Of a stretch of 9,050 nucleotides of DNA, positions 1 through 5,524 are shown in pieces. The notes under the pieces are model-generated. The model was not told the origin of the DNA. It made no database searches and saw only the letters and a list, made by a program, of their open reading frames with translations. Origin of the DNA: Reyranella sp. (GTDB taxonomy: Bacteria; Pseudomonadota; Alphaproteobacteria; Reyranellales; Reyranellaceae); contig JADHLS010000155.1 in NCBI GenBank assembly GCA_016780605.1, positions 1 through 9,050 on the forward strand, in the 5' to 3' direction. Position numbers and translations under genes: made by a program. Numbering within the stretch: the first letter of the stretch is position 1; the number at the start of each line of letters is the position of its first letter.

Positions 1-197
1 CATTGTCGACGGCATCGCATCACCGTCTCCTTTGGCGCTCCGCCGGCTCGCGGGCCAGCGGGATGTCTGGCTTGCGAGAGGCGACGTAGTTGCACGCATA
101 GATGCGTCGCCAACTTCAGCAGGAGCTCGTCCGCCATCCGGAGTAGCGCCGCTATGCGTCCATCGCTCAGCCGGTAGTGGACGAAGCGGCCGCGTTG
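1..197 (-). pseudogene. ArsR/SmtB-type regulator remnant, C-terminal half, runs off left edge
   Basis: The minus strand is open for 65 codons from 197 to the edge. It begins with a segment reading GRFVHYRLSDGRIAALLRMA, which resembles the wing and last helix of ArsR/SmtB winged-helix metal sensors. An in-frame TAA (198-200) closes the frame just upstream, where the recognition helix should be. Farther upstream, out-of-frame pieces such as ALGRLAEDRR (about 280-310) and AAMMAA (about 255-275) look like scattered N-terminal ArsR sequence, so the gene appears to carry a deletion and frameshifts. An AAAGGAG motif (about 27-33) precedes a possible ATG at 18-20 or 13-15, so the next leftward gene may begin at the very edge, overlapping this frame. 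The ArsR resemblance is from memory of the family; an unrelated open stretch remains possible. Confidence 0.4.
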
Positions 198-369
198 TTA
201 GGCTAATACCAAGCCACAGTCGCTCAAGCACCGGCATCGAGCTGCTCATGTCGGTGGCCGCCATCATGGCGGCGATCCTCGGCCAGCCGGCCGAGGGCGC
301 GGTGCCGGTCTCGTGGCCGTGTAACTCTGCATTTCGAATCTCAAATGATTTATTGGAGATCGAGCCAGG

Positions 370-402
370 TTGAGCTATATCCTATAGTCACTATAGGTTC
401 AA
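370..402. promoter_or_regulatory. MerR-type operator 1 with overlapping divergent promoters
   Basis: A perfect 17-bp dyad, CCTATAGTCACTATAGG, lies at 381-397. On the plus strand TTGAGC (370-375) and TATAGG (392-397) with 16 bp between them could drive the merR gene, so the regulator would cover its own promoter. On the minus strand TTGAAC (402-397) abuts the dyad. From it, TAGCTC (377-372) lies at 19-bp spacing and TATAGC (379-374) at 17 bp. The dyad sits directly after the minus-strand -35, the arrangement of MerR-activated promoters, so the activated direction is probably leftward. No intact leftward gene is visible in the window. Confidence 0.7.
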
Positions 403-420
403 GGGGGACATAACCTGGCG

Positions 421-831
421 ATGACCGAGCGAGCATTGACGATCGGCCAACTGGCCACCCGGACGGGATCGAATGTGCAGATCATCCGCTACTATGAGCA
501 GACCGGCCTGATGCCGGAGCCAGCGCGTACCGATGGCAACCAGCGCAGATACGGCAAGGATCACGTTCGACGCTTGGCGTTCATCCGCAACGCCAGGGAA
601 CTCGGCTTCGGGATCGAGGCCATCGAAACCTTGCTCGATTTGGCCGACAACCCGGATCGGTCGTGCCAGGAAGTCATTGCCATTGCCGAGGACAATCTGG
701 CCGGCGTGAGATCGCGAATCGGCAGGCTTCGCGCCCTTGAACGAGAGCTGAAACGGCTGATCGCCTCATGCAGTGGCGGTCGCATCAGGGATTGCCGGAT
801 CATCGAGGCGCTGAGCGACCCTCGCCGCTGA
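421..831 (+). CDS. MerR-family divalent heavy-metal sensor (CadR/PbrR/ZntR type)
   Basis: A 136-residue transcriptional regulator. The N-terminal winged helix-turn-helix is clear (residues 6-45: TIGQLATRTG, then IRYYEQTGLM, then RRYG), followed by the second DNA-binding part RLAFIRNARELGFGIEAI and a long dimerisation helix (about 83-115). Metal-site cysteines are at 82, 117 and 125. The C117-X7-C125 loop is the usual MerR metal-binding loop. A Cys at about position 79-82 is typical of sensors of +2 ions (ZntR, CadR, PbrR), whereas CueR-type monovalent sensors have Ser there. Cd, Pb or Zn is therefore the likely signal; which one cannot be read from sequence. Such proteins bind a dyad in a 19-20 bp spacer and activate by twisting the DNA. 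The ATG at 421 has only a distant purine run (401-407), so translation may be weak. Operator 1 overlaps its promoter, suggesting autoregulation. Confidence 0.93.
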   Translation: MTERALTIGQLATRTGSNVQIIRYYEQTGLMPEPARTDGNQRRYGKDHVRRLAFIRNARELGFGIEAIETLLDLADNPDRSCQEVIAIAEDNLAGVRSRIGRLRALERELKRLIASCSGGRIRDCRIIEALSDPRR

Positions 832-841
832 GCAGAGCGCA

Positions 842-873
842 CCTCGACGCTGTCGGAGATCGCGGCGTCGAGG
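842..873. terminator. Hairpin between convergent genes, possible bidirectional terminator
   Basis: CCTCGACGC (842-850) and GCGTCGAGG (865-873) form a perfect 9-bp GC-rich stem with a 14-nt loop. It lies between the 3' end of the MerR gene (831) and the 3' end of the leftward SHOCT gene (907), where a shared terminator would be expected. There is no clear T-run on either side, so an intrinsic terminator role is an inference from position and stem. Confidence 0.45.
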
Positions 874-906
874 GGCAAACGTACCCATGGCGCTCGAAGC
901 CCAGAT

Positions 907-1218
907 CTAACTCCCGCGAATGTCCTGGCGCCGACGCAGATACTCCTCCCGCTCGATCTCACCCTTTGCATATCGCTCGTCGAGCAGCTCGTGCGCCTGA
1001 CTTGAGGTTCTGTGCCGCTGCTCATCCGGCCACAGCTTGCGGACCAGGACGATCACTCCGACGGCGACAAGGCCAAAGAACAGCAGCGGTACCAGCATAT
1101 GAAAGGGAGCCCACCACGATATCCATTCGGCCCCGCAAGAAGATGCCGATGCGTTCTGTGCCCGTGCCGACGCCAGCGGCGCCAGCACCAGACAGAACGC
1201 CATGATCAGGTAACGCAT
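907..1218 (-). CDS. Small SHOCT-domain membrane protein
   Basis: A 103-residue protein. A hydrophobic N-terminus ending in ASARAQ (residues 1-21) looks like a signal peptide. A short Trp-rich segment (SCGAEWISWWAPFHM) is followed by one membrane helix (about 41-60), a linker, and a C-terminal SHOCT motif (about 75-100: HELLDERYAKGEIEREEYLR). SHOCT is a short domain found at the ends of many small membrane proteins; its molecular role is poorly defined. I chose the ATG at 1218 because GTGAGG lies six bases upstream. A GTG at 1230 in the same frame would add four residues and overlap the preceding stop. It is almost surely cotranslated with the Spy-like gene (8-base gap). The context suggests envelope metal stress, but no metal ligands stand out apart from a lone Cys at 28. 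Confidence 0.85.
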   Translation of the reverse strand: MRYLIMAFCLVLAPLASARAQNASASSCGAEWISWWAPFHMLVPLLFFGLVAVGVIVLVRKLWPDEQRHRTSSQAHELLDERYAKGEIEREEYLRRRQDIRGS

Positions 1219-1226
1219 CGGATGCC

Positions 1227-1793
1227 TCACATCATCATGCAGCCCATGCCAAGCAGCTGGTCAGCTTTCTGCTTCTGCTCGGGCGTGAGCACGGCGTAGA
1301 GCGTCTCCGTCGCCGGCTTGAGGGCCTTCAGGGCCTCCGTCATGGCCTCCATGGCCTTGATGTGCGCGTCCATGCGTGCAGTCGGGGTACCGGACTGCAT
1401 GCCCTGCATCATGGTGTCGTGCATGCCTTGCATGCTGGACGCCCGAGCCTTCACCGCGCTGGCGTACGCGTTCCAGGCCGTCGATTGGGCGTCCGTGATG
1501 GCGAGTTCCGCCTTGATGTAGGCGAGGCGGCCTTCGAGCATCGGCCCATGCATCATGCCCATGGGCCCCATCTGCATCATGCCTTGGCCCATCATGCCCT
1601 GGTTCATCATACCCTCGTTCATCATACCTCGACCCATCGTCCCCGATTGGGGTTGCGTTTGCTGGCTCCGACGGTCGTCGCAGCAGGCCTTTTCGGATTG
1701 GGGTTGCGTTTGCTGGGCATCTGCGACGCTTGAGCCCAAGAGGATAGCCACCGACAGCATCGTGACGAGAAGGCCTTTGTGCGAGCTAAACAT
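1227..1793 (-). CDS. Met-rich periplasmic Spy/LTXXQ-type protein
   Basis: A 188-residue exported protein. The signal peptide (about 1-26) probably ends at VADA before QQ. The mature N-terminus has two copies of QQTQPQS (27-33 and 44-50) flanking a CCDD segment (C37, C38). A Met-rich region follows (53-85, 14 Met, in a GMMNxGMM-like pattern), then two helical stretches (about 86-133 and 140-182) ending with LTPEQKQKADQL, an LTXXQ motif as in Spy/CpxP periplasmic chaperones and relatives. The end, GMGCMMM, adds another Cys and Met cluster. Met and Cys clusters of this kind often bind Cu(I) or soft metals; binding here is inferred. The ATG at 1793 has AAGGAG at 1806-1801 (minus strand). Longer in-frame readings upstream would run through the control region and lack a signal peptide. 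It heads a two-gene unit with the SHOCT gene. Confidence 0.88.
   Translation of the reverse strand: MFSSHKGLLVTMLSVAILLGSSVADAQQTQPQSEKACCDDRRSQQTQPQSGTMGRGMMNEGMMNQGMMGQGMMQMGPMGMMHGPMLEGRLAYIKAELAITDAQSTAWNAYASAVKARASSMQGMHDTMMQGMQSGTPTARMDAHIKAMEAMTEALKALKPATETLYAVLTPEQKQKADQLLGMGCMMM
1645..1716. repeat. 21-bp exact direct repeat inside the Spy-like gene
   Basis: The same 21 bases (starting GATTGGGGTTGCG on the plus strand) occur at 1645-1665 and 1696-1716, 51 bp apart. This is a whole number of codons, so each copy encodes QQTQPQS in the same frame. The unit between them encodes the CCDD segment. Identity at the DNA level suggests a recent in-frame duplication just after the signal peptide. 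Confidence 0.9.
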
Positions 1794-1816
1794 GATCAGT
1801 CTCCTTGTTGCATGCG

Positions 1817-1847
1817 TTAAACCTATAGCTCCTATAAGTTTTGTGAT
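1817..1847 (+). promoter_or_regulatory. MerR-type operator 2 in the divergent control region
   Basis: The dyad CCTATAG-CTC-CTATAAG (1822-1838) matches operator 1 in the left arm and differs by one base in the right arm. Read rightward, TTAAAC (1817-1822) and TGTGAT (1842-1847) are separated by exactly 19 bp, with the dyad starting right after the -35, as at operators 1 and 3. The same geometry read leftward gives no usable hexamers. The MerR-activated direction would therefore be toward dctQM. The -35 is poor, so this promoter call is tentative; the dyad itself is solid. Confidence 0.5.
1822..1827 (-). promoter_or_regulatory. Probable -10 of the Spy-like/SHOCT promoter
   Basis: Minus-strand TATAGG (1827-1822) begins 30.5 bp from the centre of the FNR-type box at 1857.5, within one base of class II FNR/CRP geometry (site centred near -41.5). 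The start point would be near 1815, giving a leader of about 22 bases to the ATG at 1793. The hexamer lies inside operator 2, so a bound MerR protein would cover it. Confidence 0.45.
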
Positions 1848-1850
1848 ACC

Positions 1851-1864
1851 TTGATCCAGATCAA
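1851..1864. promoter_or_regulatory. FNR/FixK/Anr-type binding site
   Basis: TTGATCCAGATCAA is a perfect TTGAT-N4-ATCAA box with 6-bp arms, the consensus for FNR, Anr, FnrL and FixK regulators that respond to low oxygen. It is placed to activate the leftward Spy-like operon. For a rightward promoter at 1817-1847 it would overlap the transcription start and act as a roadblock. Confidence 0.7.
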
Positions 1865-1931
1865 CCGGGTAGCGGATCGGCAATCCGGAACGGCAACCAA
1901 TGGGCTCATGGCGGACGTTCAAGGGATACCG

Positions 1932-2486
1932 ATGCTGATGGCGCTTCGCCTGGCCGCGATGGTGGATCGCCTCAACCGCGCCGTTGCCCAGATCGTGCGG
2001 TGGGGACTGCTCGCAAATGCGTTGCTGATCACCGGCAATGCGCTCGGCCGAAAATTCTTTTCAGTGGCGTCGCCTTCTGCATTCGATTTGCAATGGCAGT
2101 TCTTTGCGGCAGTCGTGCTGCTGATGGCGGCTTACACCTTCCAGCGCGACGAGCATGTACGGATCGACATCCTGTCGAATCATCTGGGTGAGCGGGGTCT
2201 GGCCTGGCTCGATCTCCTGGGCATCTGCTTCGTGCTCCTGCCCGTATGTGCGGCTCTCGTGTGGGTGAGTTGGCCGCAGTTTCTCATCTCTCTTCTCTCC
2301 GGCGAGAGCCGAGCATCGCGTGAGAGCACAAGCGATATTCCGGCCTGGATCATAAAGGGCTTCATCCCTGTTGGCTTCCTGTTGCTGGGCCTGCAGGGCG
2401 TTGCAGAAGCCATCCGCTGCGTCGCCTGCCTGAGGGGCGTTCTCTCGCGGCCGGTGCATCGACGCACGTTGATCGAAGGAAGCTGA
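1932..2486 (+). CDS. dctQ: TRAP transporter small permease subunit (DctQ family)
   Basis: A 184-residue membrane protein, the small (4-TM) subunit of a tripartite ATP-independent periplasmic transporter, which uses an ion gradient to import small, usually carboxylated, solutes. Helices are at about 24-40, 54-70, 90-115 and 139-163. DctQ-like marks include FDLQWQFFAA, TFQRDEHVRIDIL (65-81) and the final PVGFLLLGLQGVAE. The pattern resembles the mannitol/chloroaromatic-type branch of the family, judged by recall. I chose the ATG at 1932 because AAGGGA sits five bases upstream (1921-1926). ATG 1908 and TTG 1851 are in frame but lack a good site, and the TTG lies in the FNR box. It is translationally linked to dctM (one-base gap). 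No dctP lies next to it. Confidence 0.9.
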   Translation: MLMALRLAAMVDRLNRAVAQIVRWGLLANALLITGNALGRKFFSVASPSAFDLQWQFFAAVVLLMAAYTFQRDEHVRIDILSNHLGERGLAWLDLLGICFVLLPVCAALVWVSWPQFLISLLSGESRASRESTSDIPAWIIKGFIPVGFLLLGLQGVAEAIRCVACLRGVLSRPVHRRTLIEGS

Positions 2487-2487
2487 C

Positions 2488-3861
2488 GTGGGCGATCTTC
2501 TCGCGCCGGCCATGTTCGTGTGTCTCGTGCTCGTCCTCTTCACCGGCTTTCCCGTCGCATTCTCCCTCGCGGCGGTGGCGGGAGCGTTCGCTGCCGTCGG
2601 GATCGCGACCGGGGCCTTCAACGCATCCTTTCTCACCAACATGTTGTTTCGCATCCAGGGCACGTTCAACAACGACAACCTGCTCGCCCTCCCGCTCCTC
2701 ATCTTCATGGGAATGCTGCTGGAGCGGACGGGAATCGCCGAGGACATGTTCGTTGCCCTCAACCGCCTGTTCGGTCGGCTGCCGGGCGGACTGGCATACA
2801 CGACGGTCATTGTCGGTGCGGTCCTGTCGGCGATCACGGGATTCGTTTCGGCGTCGGTCGTTGCCGTCGGATTGATCGCTCTGCCGGTGATGTTGCGGGC
2901 GAAGTACGATCCAAAGCTGGCAGCAGGAGTAATCGCCGCGTCCGGCACGCTGGCGCAGGTCATTCCCCCCAGTCTGGTGCTCATTATTCTGGCCGAACAA
3001 CTGGAGGTGTCGCTTAACGAGATCTATCGCGGCGCCCTGCTGCCGAGCGCTCTCCTGGTCCTTTCGTATCTCGCCTACATCTTCATCGTCACGCGCCTGG
3101 CGCCGGAGCGCGCGCCCCCGGCATCCCGCTCGGCAAGCGATGCAGGGTCCTCATCCGGAGTTGTGCTCGACGTCGCCTTCACTGCCGGTCCGCCGCTGGC
3201 AATCGTAGCCGCCATGTTGGCGGCGATCTATTTCGGCGTGGCGACGCCCAGCGAGGGAGGGGCAATCGGCGTCACGGCAACGCTCCTTCTGGGGTTGGCC
3301 AAGCGGAAAGTGACGGGCCGCAATTTGCGGCAAGCGATGGACGTCACGGGAATACTATGTTCAGGGATCATCTTCTTGCTTCTCGGCGCGTCGTTCTTCA
3401 CGCTCGTCTTTCGCGGCCTTGACGGTCAGGTCTGGATCGAGTCGCTGTTCAAGAACATTCCAGGCGGGCATATCGGCTTTATTGTCTTCATCAATGTGGC
3501 GATCTTCTTCCTCGCCTTCTTCCTGGATTTCTTCGAGATCGCCTTCATCGTCCTGCCGCTGATCGCGCCGGTCGCCCGGCAGCTGGGTATCGACATGGTC
3601 TGGTTGACGGTCCTGCTCGCCGTCAACCTCCAGACCTCGTTCATGCACCCGCCGTTTGGAATCGCCCTGTACAACCTTCGGAGCGTCACGCCCACCTCTG
3701 TCCCTACCTCGCGGATTTACTGGGGGGCGGTGCCGTTCCTGGCACTTCAGGTCCTTATGGTAGGGTTACTCATCCTCGTGCCACAGATCGTAACCGAGGC
3801 GCCAACTGCGAAGGTCGACATCGACCGAGTGCAGATAATCCTTCCGCCACCGCCCGATTGA
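2488..3861 (+). CDS. dctM: TRAP transporter large permease subunit (DctM family)
   Basis: A 457-residue inner-membrane protein, the transport-competent large subunit that pairs with DctQ. It spans roughly 12 hydrophobic segments. Family marks are FTGFPVAFSLA (18-28), the LPLLIFMGMLLERTG stretch (68-82), GTLAQVIPPSLVLIILAE (153-170), GVATPSEGGAIG (250-261), FFLDFFEIAFIVLPL (344-358) and TSFMHPPFGIALYNLRSV (383-400). The start is GTG at 2488, with GAAGGAAG at 2475-2482, one base after the dctQ stop. The C-terminus has a tail after the last helix (about 435-457) ending in PPPPD. The substrate cannot be told from sequence. The missing binding protein implies either a dctP elsewhere in the genome or a decayed system, although both permease frames are intact. 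No convincing terminator follows directly. Confidence 0.95.
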   Translation: MGDLLAPAMFVCLVLVLFTGFPVAFSLAAVAGAFAAVGIATGAFNASFLTNMLFRIQGTFNNDNLLALPLLIFMGMLLERTGIAEDMFVALNRLFGRLPGGLAYTTVIVGAVLSAITGFVSASVVAVGLIALPVMLRAKYDPKLAAGVIAASGTLAQVIPPSLVLIILAEQLEVSLNEIYRGALLPSALLVLSYLAYIFIVTRLAPERAPPASRSASDAGSSSGVVLDVAFTAGPPLAIVAAMLAAIYFGVATPSEGGAIGVTATLLLGLAKRKVTGRNLRQAMDVTGILCSGIIFLLLGASFFTLVFRGLDGQVWIESLFKNIPGGHIGFIVFINVAIFFLAFFLDFFEIAFIVLPLIAPVARQLGIDMVWLTVLLAVNLQTSFMHPPFGIALYNLRSVTPTSVPTSRIYWGAVPFLALQVLMVGLLILVPQIVTEAPTAKVDIDRVQIILPPPPD

Positions 3862-4314
3862 GCAAGGGCTTTGCTTCGCAGGTTATGGCTTGAATCTCCA
3901 GCCTCTGAAGATGCTTAGTTCGACGCAAATGGGGCAGATGCAACAAGATGGGCGATATTGTCGCTAGGGAAATCAACGCGACGCTGCCTGACATTGAGTG
4001 CGGCAACTGATGCAAGCCGCATGGGAACTGACTCTCCCCTGAATGATGGAGTAAGGCGGGCGCTGGCGGATGGGAGATCGTCGTTGCCTCTGCCGGTCAG
4101 GCGGTGTCGATGAACTGGTGCCCGATCCGTCTGCTTCGTCGGGCAGCCAGAGTTAGATCGCCTGCATCACCAGCACAGTCGGCGCCGTCGGCGCGGTGAG
4201 CCCGAAGACCAGGGAGATCCATCACGCCGATCTCAACGACGGCTCGAACAAGACGATACCTACTTCCGCCGCTTCCCCGATCGTGAGTCGGTCGCTGGTT
4301 GCGCGGAAGTTTTG
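3862..4314. other. 453-bp stretch without a recognisable gene
   Basis: Both strands have short frames only, none with a convincing start, family motif or codon pattern. Minus-strand readings in several frames are broken by stops. A weak inverted repeat AGCAA/TTGCT lies just after the dctM stop (about 3861-3875). This may be decayed DNA marking a junction between the TRAP unit and the ATPase cluster, but I see no insertion-sequence ends or target duplication. Confidence 0.5.
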
Positions 4315-4316
4315 TT
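4262..4316 (+). terminator. Possible rightward terminator
   Basis: ACTTCCGC (4262-4269) pairs with GCGGAAGT (4303-4310) over 8 bp and is followed by TTTGTT. The loop is long (33 nt), though it could fold further. It would stop rightward transcription from dctQM before it enters the leftward cluster. This is weak evidence. Confidence 0.25.
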
Positions 4317-4686
4317 AAGGAACTCCCATCCTGCATCGATCCTCGGCCTCGACAGCAGCCATCCGAGGCTTGGGAACCTCAAAGGCTTTACGCACCAGCA
4401 GGGCTGCCATGGTGTCGATACAGGCGCGATAGTGGTGGCGCTCGCAGGCGATCGCGGCGCCGATGCGGGTGTGGTTGCGCGGACCATCGGAGTTCTCGCT
4501 GCGGCTGACACCATAGCGATCGAAGAAGGCCACGAGCTGCGCACACCGGTTCTTCAGCCACCCTTCCCGCTCGGGCGTCATCGGCTTAGCGGGCGTTTGC
4601 ATCCGGGTTTCACGCTCAGCCAATACGCGTTGCGATTGCGCTGAGGCGCCGCCCACCACGGTCACGACCAGCATTGCTGCGAGCAT
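4315..4686 (-). CDS. Small exported protein of unknown function
   Basis: A 123-residue protein if started at the ATG at 4686. Residues 1-16 form a signal peptide (MLAAMLVVTVVGGASA, then QSQ). The mature part is mostly helical and hydrophilic, with a conserved-looking core: NRCAQLVAFFDRYGVSRSEN (47-66), then GPRNHTRIGAAIACERHHY (68-86) and RACIDTMAALLVRKAF (87-102). Cysteines are at 48, 81, 89 and 118; the four could form disulfides in the periplasm. I recall similar hypothetical proteins in Bradyrhizobium-like genomes but no function. The frame stays open upstream to a GTG at 4809, adding 41 residues without a signal-like character; I prefer 4686 because the signal peptide then sits at the N-terminus, though no strong ribosome site precedes it. 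It lies downstream of lspA on the same strand, perhaps in one transcript. Confidence 0.65.
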   Translation of the reverse strand: MLAAMLVVTVVGGASAQSQRVLAERETRMQTPAKPMTPEREGWLKNRCAQLVAFFDRYGVSRSENSDGPRNHTRIGAAIACERHHYRACIDTMAALLVRKAFEVPKPRMAAVEAEDRCRMGVP

Positions 4687-4920
4687 CGCCCAGCATGGAA
4701 GCCGATCCAAGGCGGCACGGCCCAGCTTGTAGGTGAACGACGAGACCAGCGGCGCATTGGCGAAGCCGACCGCATTGCCGCCGCTTAGAGGTCCATCGAG
4801 GAGCGGCACGTCGTTGGTCTGCCTGACATGGAATGATCCTTCTGTTCGTCTCTACGAGGCTCCACCTGTATGAAGCGGACCGGCCCATCTCAACCTGGTC
4901 AAGATATCGACCTCGGTGTC
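4687..4920 (-). other. Leader region upstream of the small exported gene
   Basis: On the minus strand, TTGAGA-17 bp-TACAGG (about 4894-4866) is a weak promoter candidate. AAGGAT followed by ATG (4829-4827) opens a 14-codon frame that ends at a TAA. Shifting by one base within its third codon would join it to the open frame that starts at GTG 4809 and continues into the exported protein. This could mark a one-base deletion in an older, longer gene, or chance. Confidence 0.3.
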
Positions 4921-5451
4921 TCAAGAGCGTCCCCGCGACCCGGTCCGCTGCTGCGCCGAGACCGTCGATCGCGCCGGCCAAAAGGAGGCTGTGATCAACA
5001 GGACGACGCCAATCGTTATCATCGCGTCCGCCATGTTGAAGGTTGGCCAATGCCAGCTGCCAACATGGAAATCGAGGAAATCGGTTACGGCGCCCTGACG
5101 CATCCGGTCCAACACATTGCCGGTAGCACCGCCAGCAATCAGGCTGAGGCTGATCGCCTCGGAAGACTTCGTTGTTCTCACGGCCCAGACGAGAAGACCG
5201 ACAACGATCACCATCTTGATTCCGGCAAGCACCAATGGGCGATCAAGGAAGAGCTCGCGGAACAATCCAAAGCTGACACCCGTGTTGAAACCAAGTGTCA
5301 GGTTGAAAAAAGGCGCGATCTCGATCGTACGCGGCGGGACCATCACAAGGTTGAGGATCAGCCACTTCGTAACGAAATCGACTGCCAGGGCGGCAGCGAG
5401 GACACCACTGGCCAATATACCTCGTCGAACCAGTTTCGGGTCCGTCCTCAT
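4921..5451 (-). CDS. lspA: Signal peptidase II (prolipoprotein signal peptidase)
   Basis: A 176-residue, four-helix inner-membrane aspartyl protease that cleaves the signal peptide from diacylglyceryl-modified prolipoproteins. Family motifs are all present: the TM1 Asp (D25, VDFVTKW), NTGVSFG (56-62), GNVLDRMRQG (111-120), VTDFLDF (122-128) and FNMADAMI (138-145). The expected catalytic pair is D124 and D142. The C-terminal tail is short, basic and Ser-rich. The ATG at 5451 has GGAG close upstream. It lies 47 bp downstream of the P-type ATPase on the same strand, so it is probably cotranscribed. LspA copies in metal-ATPase clusters are known (PbrC and the PbrBC fusion of lead resistance), so this is likely an accessory copy, not the housekeeping one, although the window cannot exclude the latter. 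Confidence 0.94.
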   Translation of the reverse strand: MRTDPKLVRRGILASGVLAAALAVDFVTKWLILNLVMVPPRTIEIAPFFNLTLGFNTGVSFGLFRELFLDRPLVLAGIKMVIVVGLLVWAVRTTKSSEAISLSLIAGGATGNVLDRMRQGAVTDFLDFHVGSWHWPTFNMADAMITIGVVLLITASFWPARSTVSAQQRTGSRGRS

Positions 5452-5478
5452 TGCTCCGCCTTCCGCGGACTTGAGCTA

Positions 5479-5524
5479 CGCCTGGGAGATGGCAGCAACT
5501 ACGCCCGGGAGATGGCAACGGCTT
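5479..5524. repeat. Imperfect 23-bp tandem repeat at the ATPase/lspA junction
   Basis: CGCCTGGGAGATGGCA (5479-5494) and CGCCCGGGAGATGGCA (5502-5517) match at 15 of 16 bases with a 23-bp period. The second copy covers the last codons and the first copy lies just past the stop of the ATPase, so a short duplication may have formed the present gene end or spacer. Confidence 0.6.

Noticed and set aside
32..373. 113-codon plus-strand open frame at the left end
   Set aside because: No ribosome site, no family motifs and low-complexity composition; the opposite strand gives the better ArsR-like signal, so it is probably a chance frame over decayed DNA.
1555..1635. Short repeated CATCATG-like units
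   Set aside because: They are Met/His-type codon repeats of the GMMNxGMM coding stretch, not a CRISPR array or a non-coding satellite.
2061..3000. Long minus-strand frames opposite dctQM
   Set aside because: They are antisense shadows of the GC-rich dctQ and dctM genes, whose membrane motifs are unambiguous.
3862..4314. Possible insertion-sequence remnant in the gene-poor stretch
   Set aside because: No terminal inverted repeats, target duplication or transposase motif could be found on either strand.
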